Assembly: GCA_030386875.1 (NCBI GenBank)
Contig: CM059562.1
Coordinates: 73,220,201 to 73,284,200, forward strand
Source: Morinoia aosen
Lineage: Eukaryota > Arthropoda > Malacostraca > Amphipoda > Talitridae
Reading direction: 5' to 3'
Length of the DNA stretch: 64,000 nucleotides
Shown: one piece after another, positions 1 through 11,282 of the stretch
Layout of the letters: each line of letters begins with the position of its first letter
Numbering within the stretch: the stretch's first letter is position 1
Program-made: the position numbers and the translations under genes
Notes under the pieces: model-generated
What the model was told of the DNA's origin: nothing
The model's database searches: none
The model's input: only the letters and a program-made list of their open reading frames with translations

Positions 1-1237
1 AGTTTTATTTACTTCCATCGCACAAAAAATTCCTTCAATGGTTGATATGTAATTACTTGAAAATCCTTTTCACACTCATGTACAAGCGTATAAGAATTTG
101 GAAGACTCGTGTAAATACTTGCAGATTCTTATGCGTTTATGATAAAAAAGAGATCGACGTGTAAATAAATATTTTAGTAGAAAACGTTTCGGAAATTTAA
201 AAATTCCATCTCCTTTGGTGGAATAGAGAGGAGTCAAACTTAAACTATGGAGAAAGTAAAATCAAAATGTAAAGACCTAAATTTTTATTTGTTCATAAGT
301 GTAAGGTAATTAAGTCTTTAAGCTTCTTGAGATAAGTATATTTTTCTCTTCTTTTTACTTTTTTCAAGTCTGAAGTTGACTCTTCTCTCTTTCCTATTTA
401 AAATTTTCCCTTTAACGTTGACTCTCAATTGTGTCGGGAGTGCAAGATTCCACAGCAATTAACAGGCTTCTTGTATAGTAACTCACGTCTTTCCTATTAA
501 AATCTCATGCGGTTACAAATCATACATTTGCATCTCGAGCGCTACCCTGAACGTCAACCCGCTTTCCTGTCATGGAAATGTTCAGTTCTTTTCGTACCGG
601 AACTCGAACATCTACCAAACATGATCCCAATTGTGTCTGGTGCAATGACATTGCTGCGAAATTCACCGAGACACGAGCATCGAATCTTCAAAGACTAGTT
701 TGTCCGTCTACTTTAAAACGGTCGAAAAATTTCCGATGGTGATGAACCTGTTGTTTCCTTTATGTATCCCCGCTGGTAGTACACCAACTAGTATCTACAG
801 CTGTTGCATCTGATCCTATAGTAAACCTGCTATTATTTTCTAATCCATCACATATGCATGCTGATCACAACGTAAATTCATTCAACTCAACTAAAAACCT
901 TGAAAAGCAGTGCCGCGCAGCATAATTAATGCCTACGAAAAGGAAAACCATTTCAACTCCTATAGCAACGCTTTGTAGTCTGCTACTATACGCGTCGTGA
1001 GTAAAGAGAGTTGTTTGCCTCAGTGAACTATTTTTAGCTCAATCAACCAAGCTGAGTGCCACTTCACGCGACTTCCCACGCTACCAACTTTATGGGGCAG
1101 TGGCTACATAAATGTAGTAGCGTTATTTGTGGTAGTAGCGCTGCTAAATGTGGTGGCGCTAAAACCGCTGCTCCTGTGAGGGCTGTATAAATGGCGTTTT
1201 TGTTGTTTGTTATGTACCAGGGCGTTTTTGTTACTTA
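1..1237. other. AT-rich non-coding stretch
   Basis: I see no gene. The 63-codon frame at 507-698 has no recognisable domain. Near the end, 1111-1160 holds two to three imperfect copies of a ~24-bp motif with GTAGTAGCG and GGTGGCGCT cores, and GGCGTTTTTGTT occurs twice at about 1193 and 1221. Confidence 0.6.
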
Positions 1238-1535
1238 AAGCTCGTACCTTTTAATTACTACATGAACTGTAAAAAAATTTAATTTTTTATAATTTTGGTT
1301 ATATTATGTTATTATTAAAACTTATCATAAATGCTCTTTTGCTGTTTAAGCTTACACCCAACAGTTGATAAATGAATTGTAAAATAATTTTTCATAACAT
1401 TGATTATATTGTGTTTTTGCTAAAACATGTTATACAAGCTCTTTTGCTTCTCAAGCTTGTATTCAATAAGTAATAAATGAACCGTAAAAGAATTCAAATT
1501 TTTAAATTATGATTGCAATGTGGTAATACTTGAAC
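1238..1535. repeat. Diverged tandem repeat, ~107 bp x 3
   Basis: Three head-to-tail copies begin at AAGCTCG (1238), AAGCTTACAC (1348) and AAGCTTGTAT (1453), so the spacings are 110 and 105 bp. Each copy then has an 'AAATGAAYYGTAAAA'-like stretch, an AT-rich middle containing GATTATATTGTG or a variant, and GCTCTTTTGCT before the next copy. The copies differ at many positions, so this is an old duplication. Confidence 0.8.
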
Positions 1536-3674
1536 ATAGAGTTAGGAAATTTTATATAAGACCCAATAATTTGTTTGCTTATAGAAAGTTCCATCATAAA
1601 AATGACGTAATTTTGTCTTTATAAATTGTAGCCCTTTAGTAACGGACAAAAATTGCGCCTAGAGTACACTGAAAATATTTAAGCCTTAAAAGTTATTTCA
1701 AAATGTAATAAGAATTAATGACGCTTCGTTTCTCTTAACCTTGATTCAAAAATTTAAGTTAGTGTTCAAATAAATGCTTTCAACTCGTCGTGTTTCTTCC
1801 ATTGATGTTCCGGAGGCTATGAATAATGGTCCCAGGCGTCCATGTTACAGAACCCAGAGTCTCGCTCTCACCGAATTCCTGGTAAAAATTGAGATTTCTC
1901 GTGAATTTGGGTGCATCAGAGGATGAATAAGTACCGTGGTGAGTTGTACGAGAATTCTGGCTAGAATAGAGCAACTGAATCTTATGTTCTCATGCAAGAA
2001 CAGTAAGTGATAGTTACCGAGGGACTCATCCTCTTCCTGACACTTGAAGAGTTTCCTCGAAAGGAATGTTCGTAGCCAGTAAGGGCTGAGTGGCGGAACA
2101 TTAATTGCATTGTGCCGTATAGTGTGGTGTGCGCAGAGCGACAGCTCTGGCTTCACCAGATGGACGGACGCTTCGTAGTAATTGCAGTTTGACCGAGACT
2201 GAGAAGTGCATCTCCCACTTGCAGTGTTCATGTCATTCGCGCGAACCCTTGAAAAATGAACTGTGTAACTAGAACTCAGTCATTAGAGCATGGAGCATAA
2301 AGTTAGTGGGTTTTATTTAAATGCAATTTAGAAAAATACGGATTTGTGGTTAATTATGCGAATGCAGAGTATTGGTTCGGTGAAAGTTTTAAACAATAAT
2401 ATTTTGGTAAACGTTTTATTAGAACATTTGAAGTTGTTGCTTTGTTTTAAAAAAACTATATGTTGTATATAATTAAATAAAGACATTTTCAACATCACAT
2501 ATTCTGAACATACAGAGTTAACCGCTAAAACAATTTCAATCTAAGGGAGTGTTCTTCGCATTCTATTCATAGAGTACAAAGCTCACAAGCAGGTTACTGT
2601 CAGCTAAGCAAGTCAACAACCGAAAATTGCTCTTGAACAATAAGCTGGCTCAACACATCCTTTGCACTATATCGGCTGGTACTCGGATAAAATACTGAAT
2701 TAGGAAAACGGCCAGTTTGATAATTGCGACCATCACTCTCAGCCATCCTTACGTAAAGTTTTGAGTGAGTACAAGCCATGTACTGCGATACGCTCTGCAC
2801 AAAAATGAAATTTAACATGAAAGTTGACTGGAGACAACTTGGTAGTATACCGTACTCACGCAACGAAGAGAATAACCCACTCTGAATTTATTGACTAAAT
2901 TGAAAGAATGGAACATGTGTCGAAATATTGCTTGGATATATAAAAATTTCATTCTGACCATACGACTATTAAACGATCTTTTCAATTTTTAAGCGTGTAG
3001 GACAAACATAATGACAAAAAAGCAAAAATTTCAACATCGGAAACTTTCTCTCTTATTGCAGGACATTTTTGCGCTGAGAAAAATTTTTTAAGTTATTTTA
3101 CAAGTCCATCGATGTTCCAAACTGCAATAACAATTTAAAATATTTTTTGTGCACTATACGCTACAATTTTATTATTGTATAATAAAAGATTCCGATAAAA
3201 TACGACACACATTTGTTAAATGATTCGAAAGCATAATATTCAACATCTTTGCCATCGTCCCTTTACCTCATGGTGTTGGAGCACACGACCTTCTACAAGA
3301 CTGTCAATCATGGCAATTCCACCCTTTTATTTTCCATTTGTCCTAATACGAAGCAGCCCGCACACCAGCACGCATGCGTGTCTAGACTGGTGTGAGTGCC
3401 GCACGTTTCCAATGGTTGGACTGCAGTTCGTTTATTCGCAGTTGCCATGAAGTGCCTCGGGCAGAAGCTTATTATTTAATAGAGCTCTGAGCCACCAAAT
3501 GCAGTGCAAATTTATCAGCACTCCAGCCCATATTTGAAAGGATCTAAAATAACGCACCCTGCCATTTGTCACTCCATTACGTCGGCAGTCTTAGTGTAGA
3601 CCAGGGTAAAAGTACAATTACTAAATGTATTGCAGATATTGCTCACATGTATCGAAAAAACATTATTTTTCAAT
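1536..3674. other. Non-coding stretch with two unsupported minus-strand frames
   Basis: Minus-strand frames of 128 codons (1845-2231) and 87 codons (2600-2863) are open, but neither shows a known domain, signal peptide or compositional shift. They may be chance frames or decayed sequence. I see nothing else in this stretch. Confidence 0.5.
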
Positions 3675-3720
3675 ATTAACTCTAACATTAACTCTATTAA
3701 CTCTAACATTAACTCTAACA
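3675..3720. repeat. Short 12-bp tandem repeat
   Basis: About four copies of ATTAACTCTAAC lie in tandem, one of them shortened by a base or two. Confidence 0.85.
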
Positions 3721-6700
3721 CCGGAAAAAAGTTTGTAATACCACGTAAAACAATTCTAAAAAATTCTATACCATATATTTTTACTACTTTCTCTACCTCG
3801 TAAAGGTTTTTTAGTACAGTATTAGAGAACGGAGGACGTAGAGCAATTTCAACGCAAACACTACTTATTTCACGCATCTAACCTTCAATATTTTTGGCTA
3901 AGAGCTAAATCGGCTCCTCTATCAGAACCATACGATAGATAAAAATCAATAGCTCCACGATCTATGCAGTAATCAGAAATATCAATCTTCTTGGCCAAGC
4001 AGACGGGACTCTTGTCGTACACCACAGTTGTGTTACACGAGCAGTTTCTCTTATCACTCTATCATGCTGGAGAGCCCGTGGATGTCATCATGAGACCATA
4101 TATAGTGCCCCGCGGCACCTGTGCGTCATGATGTCTTTGAGTTGTGTATAGTGTCGCACGCGTCATAAAGTGTTCCTGGTGTAATATTCAGATTAAACAT
4201 TTAACAGAAATGTTTTAATACGATCGAACTTATGCTAGAACTCTTCTCAAGAGAACCAAATCTTCAAAAGTTCTCGACATAAATACTGTATCTGAAATTT
4301 TTGAGACTAAACTTTTTTAGTAACAAAGACTCTGAAATTTTGCTTTTTTATTTTTGAATTTTGAGGAGACACGAGGAAGAGCTTCAGCTGGTCAAAACGT
4401 ACCAACGAGTTACTGAACTCAGCATCAACCCATGGAATAAATATTCAAACTGAATTCTGATAAAATTCCGCATGTAAATTTTATTTTTCTTTAATGATGA
4501 TCAACGGCAAAGGAAAGTTTTTGACTGCATGATACTGTGCTCACCCAGACAGTAATCAACAATCCACATAATGTTGTGCCTGCAATTAGGTGTTATTCCC
4601 GTTATTTGCTTCTTACTTTTGTCTCGAATTCAACACACGTGAGTTAGAATTATGTGAACCATTTCAAGTGAGGACAATTCGGAAAAGCGAGCGACTGGTC
4701 TCTCCAAGGCATATTCAGCGATATCTTTGCCCTTACTTGCATCGTACTCAGTACTTCGAGAACTCTTGTAATGCTGCGTTGTCCCTATTTTTCAGATGAA
4801 CATGAGATTATTTTTAGATGAACATGTTTCTATGAACATGAGGACGATATTCTTACATCAACTTTTGAATTGTAATAATATATATCATCTCTATCGCCTC
4901 TGAATTCGAATGTTTTTATCAAGGTTTCATCGTTATGAGTCGATTACAAGTTCTGCCTATGCTTCTCACACATGAAACACTTATTGGGTATTTTGTGTAC
5001 CATTCATTGCTCTCGCTCGTCTACTCATGATTTATCAACGCATATATACATACACTCGCAAGAGCTGGTCAAACCGTAGCTCCTTCGTTGCTATTGTTTT
5101 CATGCTCAGTGAGTGATACTTTTCATTCTCTGCATCGAGCTGTACTCTACTGAGAGTTATACGTCAGTAGTTGCTGCTGTTATTCGCTGTAGCTTCTTAA
5201 TTTTGTTACAAGAGCTTCTTTGTTTTGATATAAATTACGACCTCTTTTTTACAACCGAAGCTGTCAAGTGTTCTTACTGAAATGGAGACGCCGGCGAATA
5301 ATAAATAGCTTGTATTATCTGAACAACTTTAGCAGCAGTAGCTGGTGCTGTAGTGACCTTATCATCAAGGACATGCTTCGATCGGAAGTTGCAGATGAGA
5401 CAACCTCGTGCGAAAAAGAAAAAAAGTCATCGGTTTTATTGTTCTTCAAGTTGTTTTTCTGTAGAAAAAGTGGTATGAATCTGCTTAGACCTAATTGTTA
5501 TCTCTAAAATTTGGTACATTTAAAACCCTACGTACTTGATTTAGATCTCTACGTACCCTAGCATTAGACTGCGTTCTACTTCCAGTGTTGAGTATCCTTT
5601 CTTCACATACATGGATGGCAAAGGAAGGCTTCGAATTGGGAATTAATATTATATAGTTTTTCTCAGTCAAAAATTATCCAGCTGTAAAGCCTCGCCTAAA
5701 AATGAAAAAGCTTAGCAAAATCTGCATGCTTGCGAAAGTACTTTTCGAAAGTGTTATTAATTCTAGAAGTTCAATTGAACATTTCACTTTGTGATTTGAA
5801 AAAAATTTCATTCGGAAATTTTTTTGGACTTACAGTAAATAGTTTCATTGCATTCACCTAATGTAAGAACTTTAATTAAAGCACGCGCAGCAATAACTGC
5901 TCACATTTGATTCTAATATAGGTAGCGTATTTCTATATTGGCTAGCCGGCTCATATCAGCTGCCTAGTTTTCTATGAGGTCATCTTCTGAAATAAAAAAA
6001 TTTTCAAAGCAAAGCGCTGAGTTGTTGTTGTTGTTGAAAATCAAATGTTCAAGTATAGACTTCTGACTGAAATTCTGAACTCTGAAATTATGATTTGAAA
6101 ATTTCAAGGAGTACAGGTGTAACGTCCGATATTCCAGGGCAAAAAAAAAAGAACGTACCAGCTATGACGCACCGTGAAAGACAATTCTCTGTGTCTTTCT
6201 AAATAATACTTAAAGACCGTATCGTGTTTGTGTGCTGTGATGTGCATTAACTGTGAGTGAAAATAGTAAATGAAGATATTTCCGCAATATTTTCTACTTA
6301 ATGACCCCTTTTAATTGATAGTTATAGTGCTACGTTTTGCGCGATGATCTAACCCACTTCCCAAATTCATACTTCAACGAAGAAAGATGCATTTTTCTCC
6401 TGCATGAATTGAAACGCTTCATCATTTTTGGACTTAATTTAAAGTTCTCCCTCTACACCGTATGGTTCAAGTTATCCCATTTATCTTCCCACACATGTAT
6501 GCTTGGACATCCGTATGTCACGGGGTTTGTCATAATGAATTTCGTTATCAACAATAGTTGTCTGCTCAGAAGCGCAACTGTGGTGCGGCGCAGAGTTAGT
6601 GTCTGTTTATGGGAACCGACACCGAAGTGTGTGTGTGTGTAGAGGTGCAGGAAGGAAGTGAGCAGCACGCCGACAGGTTTACGACACTCGCCAACACTTG

Positions 6701-7195
6701 TGTCATGATGAGACAGAGAATATTCTGGATCACAAACAAAGCTTCTTTTCTCAAGGTCTTCTGCGCCGAAGAGGAACATCTGCGGATGATGCTGACGTCT
6801 TTCTTTTGCTCTGCGTTTCTAGCCTCGCAGAGGTCAATGTCGTTGTCTTGTTCGAAGTCGTAAGTCCTGTGTCTTTAAGATTTATTTAAAGCTCCATTTT
6901 ATTAAGGTACTGAGAAGTTGAAACATCATAAGAAAAACTTGTCGAACTTGTGTGATCGTTATCTTTTAAAGAACAGAAAACTCATACTTAAAACAAGTTG
7001 AACACATCAATAAAACTCTGAAATGATTAGCATGTTCTAAGAATTTTTACAGTGCAATCTATGAAAGGTGTCACAAAATATTTACACAATAATTGATACA
7101 ACTTAGAAATTCTAATTGCTTTCAATTGTACTGGAAATATTTAACAATTCTGAACGTAGAGCAGTATATAACAGGGTCAACAACATTCAGTATTT
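3721..7195. other. Non-coding stretch with microsatellites
   Basis: No gene is recognised. It holds a nested inverted repeat at 4086-4133 (listed separately), a (TTG)5 run at 6021-6036 and a (GT)7 run at 6627-6640. Overlapping frames of 84-108 codons at 6337-6889 on both strands lie around the GT run and look like chance frames. Confidence 0.5.
4086..4133. other. Nested inverted repeat (hairpin)
   Basis: The outer arms CATCATGA (4086-4093) and TCATGATG (4126-4133) are exact reverse complements. Between them the inner arms GTGCC (4105-4109) and GGCAC (4114-4118) close a four-base CCGC loop. A TATATA lies in the left inter-arm segment. The function is unknown. Confidence 0.7.
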
Positions 7196-7574
7196 CTGCG
7201 GCTTGATCCAAATCCGACGGTGTTTGAGCTTAAACCCTGCGGCTTGATCCAACCCAGGACCGGCTTAATCCAAACATTGTGGTGTTTGTGCGTGAACCCT
7301 GTGGCTTGATCCAAACTGGAACGCGGGTTGATCCAAACCCTACGGTACTTGGACTTGAACCCTGCGGCTTGATCCAAACTGGAACGCTGGTTTATTCAAA
7401 CTCTATGGTACTTGGACTTGAACCCTGCGGCTTGATCCAAACTGGAACGCGGGTTGATCCAAACCCTACGGTACTTGCATGGACTTGAACCCTGTGGCTT
7501 GATCCAAACTGGAACGCGGGTTGATCCAAACTATGTGGTGCTTGGACTTGAACCCTGCGGCTTGATCCAAACTG
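7196..7574. repeat. 63-bp minisatellite, ~6 copies
   Basis: Units begin CTGYGGCTTGATCCAAA at about 7196, 7237, 7299, 7362, 7425, 7492 and 7555 (the last is partial). The best spacing is exactly 63 bp. The first unit is about 20 bp shorter, and one unit near 7480 carries a 4-bp insertion. Each unit contains TTGATCCAAAC twice, so it probably grew from a ~30-bp ancestor. Because 63 is a multiple of three, short frames stay open on both strands (7279-7488 plus, 7177-7377 minus); I do not regard them as genes. Confidence 0.96.
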
Positions 7575-7738
7575 CCATGCGGACGACGCTGTAGATGTGA
7601 CATCTGCTGCTCAACACAGCTGATGTGGGCGGTGTCTCTGAGCTAGAGAGGCAGTGAAGACGGAAACAATGCAAAATTTTAAAGTTTCTGAGGCCGCTTC
7701 ATGTTAGTGCTTTTTTCTCATCAATGCATGTGAGTTCC

Positions 7739-7907
7739 CTGATGTCATTTGAGCTGACTGATGTCATTTGAACTCACTGGCACCATTTGAACTCAGTGAT
7801 ACCATTTGAGCTTACTGGTAACATTTGGGCTCACTGGTACCTATGAACACAGTGGTGCCTGTTGAGTTTACTCATGTCATTTGAGCTCAATGATGTGATT
7901 TAACCTC
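7739..7907. repeat. Degenerate 19-bp minisatellite, ~9 copies
   Basis: The consensus is close to CTGATGTCATTTGAGCTCA, with most copies 18-19 bp long and carrying two to five differences. It lies about 165 bp after the 63-bp array but shares no motif with it. Confidence 0.9.
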
Positions 7908-8595
7908 TCCTTTTGTGACGCATTCTTTTTGCTCACCGGAATACAATTTGGAAAAGCCAATCTTTCTAGTTTCTATTTTTCAAATTCGAATTCATTCAGT
8001 CTTACTTATTAAGGCTAAAACCGCGTTCTTCCAAGCCAGGGAGTAGAACTTATTGCTGGCACTATTTTTGATAATGCTTTCTCAAAACTTAATTAATGGT
8101 AAAACTTCAGGAGCGTAGTCATAGCGCAGAATGTTACCTGCTTCGAAACACATTCACTCCTCAAACGACACCAACCGCAATTCACGTCTATATGCGAACC
8201 GGGAAAGCGAGAACCAATATCCGCCTACCCTGGTTCTCGGTACAGCAGCGTTCATTACTTCATCCATGAATCACCTTTGGAAGAAGAAGGAAAATAGTTA
8301 CCAGGGTCCACACCCGCCGCCGCTGTAGCACGACAATTATTTGATGAATCAGTCGCAAACAATAGAGGCACGTGACTGCGGTGTTCGTAACAGCGTAAAC
8401 TACGCGGACTTCGCAGACGCGCTGGTGGCAGTGTCAAGGATGCGATACGCCTGCTGGAGATGTTGGGTCGACAGTGACCTGGGAAAACCGATCTTATTTA
8501 GCGCGGGAGGTCGATGTAGGCACTCTGTGCTCTATTCTGAACACTGCCATGACCTAACGCGGTGAGTGAAAACACTTGGGAATTTGCATATCGTG
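7908..8595. other. Non-coding stretch with a GC-richer patch
   Basis: The segment 8300-8570 is visibly richer in G and C than its surroundings and has short frames open on both strands (8341-8565 plus, 8255-8437 minus). No domain is recognisable. Confidence 0.4.
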
Positions 8596-8753
8596 TTGGT
8601 GGTGGTTTGATGAATAAAAATTAGAGATTAATTTGGTTCAATGGTGAGATGATGAATAAAAGTACTTGAATATTTTCAACCGACATCGATGCTGAGACGA
8701 TGAATAACATTTCTTTAAGATTCATAGCAAAATTCAATGCTAGTACAACGAAT
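8596..8753 (-). repeat. Left arm of a long inverted repeat
   Basis: Read as reverse complement, this stretch aligns with 10630-10778. The best part, 8651-8695 against 10682-10725, matches at about 42 of 45 positions. The rest is more diverged but colinear, including the GGTGGTGG end (8598-8605) against CCATCATC. The arm itself has a ~48-bp internal period marked by GAYGATGAATAA-like starts near 8649, 8697 and 8745. Confidence 0.8.
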
Positions 8754-8890
8754 AAAGTAACATTAGATATTGATTTAATGTGGATGCTATAAGCCGGAAG
8801 AAAACATACTGAAATATCTCCAGCATTCTTATGAATTAAGTGTTTTGAGTTGAGCATTTTCATAAATTTCATCAGTGTTCTCCGGCGATA

Positions 8891-9624
8891 GTTGAGCTTT
8901 GTCAGAAATAGTTGAGCTTTGTCAGAAATAGTTGAGCTTTGTCGAAAATAGTTGAGCTTTGTTAGAAATAGTTGAGCTTTGTTAGAAATAGTTGAGCTTT
9001 GTCAGAAAAAATTGAGCTTTGTCAGAAATAGTTGAACTTTGTTAGAAATAGTTGAGCTTTGTTAGAAATAGTTGAGCTTTGTTAGAAATGGTTGAGCTTT
9101 GTCATAAATTGTTGAGCTTTGTTAGAAATAGTTGAGCTTTGTTAGAAATAGTTGAGCTTTGTCAGAAAAAATTGAGCTTTGTCAGAAATAGTTGAGCTTT
9201 GTTAGAAATAGTTGAGCTTTGTCAGAAATAGTTGAGCTTTGTCAAAAATAGTTGAGCTTTGTTAGAAATAGTTGAGATTTGTTAGAAATAGTTGAGCTTT
9301 GTCAAAAATAGTTGAGCTTTGCCAGAAATAGTTGGCTTTGTCAGAAATAGCTGAGCTTTGTTAGAAATAGTTGAGCTTTGTTAGAAATAGTTGAGCTTTG
9401 TCAGAAATAGTTGAGCTTTGCCAGAAATAGTTGGCTTTGTCAGAAATAGTTGAGCTTTATTAGAAATAGTTCAGCTTTGTCAAAAATAGTTGAGCTTTGT
9501 TAGAAATAGTTGAGCTTTGTTAGAAATAGTTGAGCTTTGTCAAAAATAGTTGAGCTTTGCCAGAAATAGTTGGCTTTCTCAGAATTAGTTGGCTTTGTCA
9601 GAAATAGTTGAGCTTTGCCAGAAA
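8891..9624. repeat. 20-bp minisatellite, ~37 copies
   Basis: The consensus is GTTGAGCTTTGTYAGAAATA. Variation is concentrated at the GTC/GTT/GCC position and in a 19-bp variant with GTTGGCTTT. The pair 'GCC unit then 19-bp unit' recurs near 9319, 9418 and 9557, suggesting local higher-order duplication of about five to seven units. The array lies between two inverted arms. Confidence 0.98.
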
Positions 9625-9944
9625 TTTATCAATGATCTCGTGCAGGTGCAGTCAGTATTCAAGACGAGTAGATAAAAAAGTTCATTCATACGAATATAAT
9701 TTAAGCAACCAGCAAAAGTTCGGAACAGAAAGGGGAAGTAATTTGATAGCTGATAATTATTACTGTAAAGATTACAGTTCCCGACGTATGACATTGCGTC
9801 AGAACTCCTTGGAATTTATTGATTTATTGCCCCATTATCTTCTTATGCACAAATTTTGTTGGAATTCCACGAATCTTTCTCAAATAAGGAAAATTCTCTT
9901 CCGTAAAATGCGCACATAACAACCGCAGCAATTGTGTGTATATT
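9625..9944. other. Spacer between two arrays
   Basis: This is unique AT-rich sequence. A 103-codon plus-strand frame (9608-9919) starts in the edge of the 20-bp array and has no recognisable domain. Confidence 0.5.
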
Positions 9945-10255
9945 TAGCAGCAACAAAATAGTAAAACTGCTAGCAAGAGGAGTGCCAGCAGCTGTAGTTC
10001 CAGCCGCAGTGTCAGTGGCATTATTACCAGCAACAGCAGTGTCAGCAGCAGTGCCAGCAGCAGCAGTGCCAGCAGTAGTGGCGGCAGCAACAGTGCTAGC
10101 AAAAATGGCAACAGTAATAGAAGTGCCAGCAGCAATTCCAGCAGTAGCGCCAGCAGCAGAAGCAGTAGTGCTAGCAGTAGTGCCGGTAGCAACAATGCCA
10201 ATAGTAACAGAAGTGCCCGCAGTAGTGCCAGTAGCAGTGCCAGCAGCAGCCAGGT
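9945..10255. repeat. GCA/GTA trinucleotide-based degenerate repeat
   Basis: The plus strand is a mosaic of GCA, GTA, GTG, CCA and ACA triplets with recurring AGTGCCAGCAGCA and GTAGTGCCAG motifs of 12-18 bp. It keeps frames open on both strands: Ala/Val/Pro-rich on plus (9934-10323) and Ala/Thr/Gly-rich or Leu/Ala-rich on minus. A frame open in so many registers points to repeat composition rather than selection for protein. A coding poly-alanine exon cannot be wholly excluded, but I see no supporting splice or start signal. Confidence 0.85.
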
Positions 10256-10445
10256 CCGGGTGCCACACACCACCCCCTCCCCTACGGTGCCACAGTCTAC
10301 CGTGTCGCTGCGAGCTGCAGTGAAAGTGCGCGCTGCGCGCCTCACAAAAGTGGCGTCACAGCGCCGCTGAATGAACGCCGGCCGTCTTCCAAGAACCTGC
10401 TTTCTTACGTCAAATTTATTGGAAGCTCTGAGCATTTGCTCATCG

Positions 10446-10672
10446 CAAACATTTTGTGCCGGAGGAGTAAAGGTGCGTTCAGATTGAAGAGTGGATACTT
10501 GCTGCCTCATCTTCCACATCTTCGTGAACGTAATTGAATTTTAGTGCGAATCTCCAAACATTTTGTGCCGGAGGAGTAAAGGAGCGTTCAGATTGAAGAG
10601 TGGATACTTGCTGTCTTATCTTCCCCATCTTCGTGAACGTAATTGAATTTTAGTGCGAATCTCCAAACATTT
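10446..10672. repeat. 109-bp tandem duplication
   Basis: CAAACATTTTGTGCCGGAGG starts at 10446 and again at 10555. The two 109-bp copies differ at only a handful of bases, and a third partial start (CAAACAT) lies at 10664. Such high identity means the duplication is recent. The second copy runs into the right arm of the inverted repeat. Confidence 0.97.
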
Positions 10673-10778
10673 GTATTCGTTTTAGCATCGATGTCGATTG
10701 AAAATATTCAAGTACTTTTTTCATCGTCAGAGCATTTAACCGAATTATTTTTAACTATATTCCTCGAACCATCATCAA
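10630..10778 (+). repeat. Right arm of a long inverted repeat
   Basis: This aligns to the reverse complement of 8596-8753, the strongest block being 10682-10725. Together the arms enclose about 1.9 kb containing the 20-bp array, the triplet repeat and most of the 109-bp duplication. The arrangement resembles foldback-type elements, whose long arms also carry tandem repeats, but no transposase is visible. Confidence 0.8.
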
Positions 10779-10785
10779 TGATCAG

Positions 10786-11056
10786 TTCGCAAACCCGTTG
10801 AGAGTGTAATTAGACTGACATTGGTTACATGCAAACGTGACCGCGGTAACGATGAAAAGCGTTCATGAGAACGCTTCTATATCGGTAGTATTTTATTTCA
10901 CTAACAGCTCATCACCGTATTCTAAAATGAGTTTAATTTCAGGGTAGATGTATTTCATTGCGTGATACTGCACAACAATCTCGAAGTATTTAAAAATTGT
11001 AATGGCTCTGTTTCTCCTTGAAATCCAGTTTGATCTCTCACTTCCCCCTCCTTGTA
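10786..11056. other. Non-coding spacer
   Basis: AT-rich unique sequence; nothing is recognised. A 60-codon minus-strand frame (10893-11075) overlaps the end of the neighbouring MITE and is not supported. Confidence 0.5.
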
Positions 11057-11282
11057 TTAACACTTTATCCGCCATTAGTATAATTGAAGTTCAATATTTA
11101 ACTCAAATTTAAAGTTAATTGTACTGAGCAATTCTGAATATAGCAAAAATAATTCGATCACACCATCATTCAGCTTCAATTTAGTATTTCTGAAAATTGA
11201 GTTTGTGACTACTGGTCGGTCGCAGCATTATGATAATCCCCTCCGTGGCAACCGGTGGCGCACGCTGCGGTTAGAGTGTTAA
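11057..11282 (+). mobile_element. TTAA-flanked MITE, copy 1 (piggyBac-like)
   Basis: This is a 226-bp non-autonomous element. It begins TTAA at 11057 followed by CACTTTATCCGCCA, and ends GCGGTTAGAGTG then TTAA at 11279-11282. The ends are imperfect reverse complements. The interior shares with copies 2 and 3 a left part (GAAGTTCAATATT), a right block with GACTACTGGTC, CTCCGTGG and ACCGGTGGCGCACG, and the same length. There is no coding capacity. TTAA target sites and ~16-bp terminal inverted repeats are characteristic of piggyBac-superfamily MITEs; the superfamily assignment is inference. Confidence 0.85.

Noticed and set aside
1845-2231. 128-codon minus-strand frame
   Set aside because: No recognisable family, no compositional shift, and a length that can arise by chance in 64 kb.
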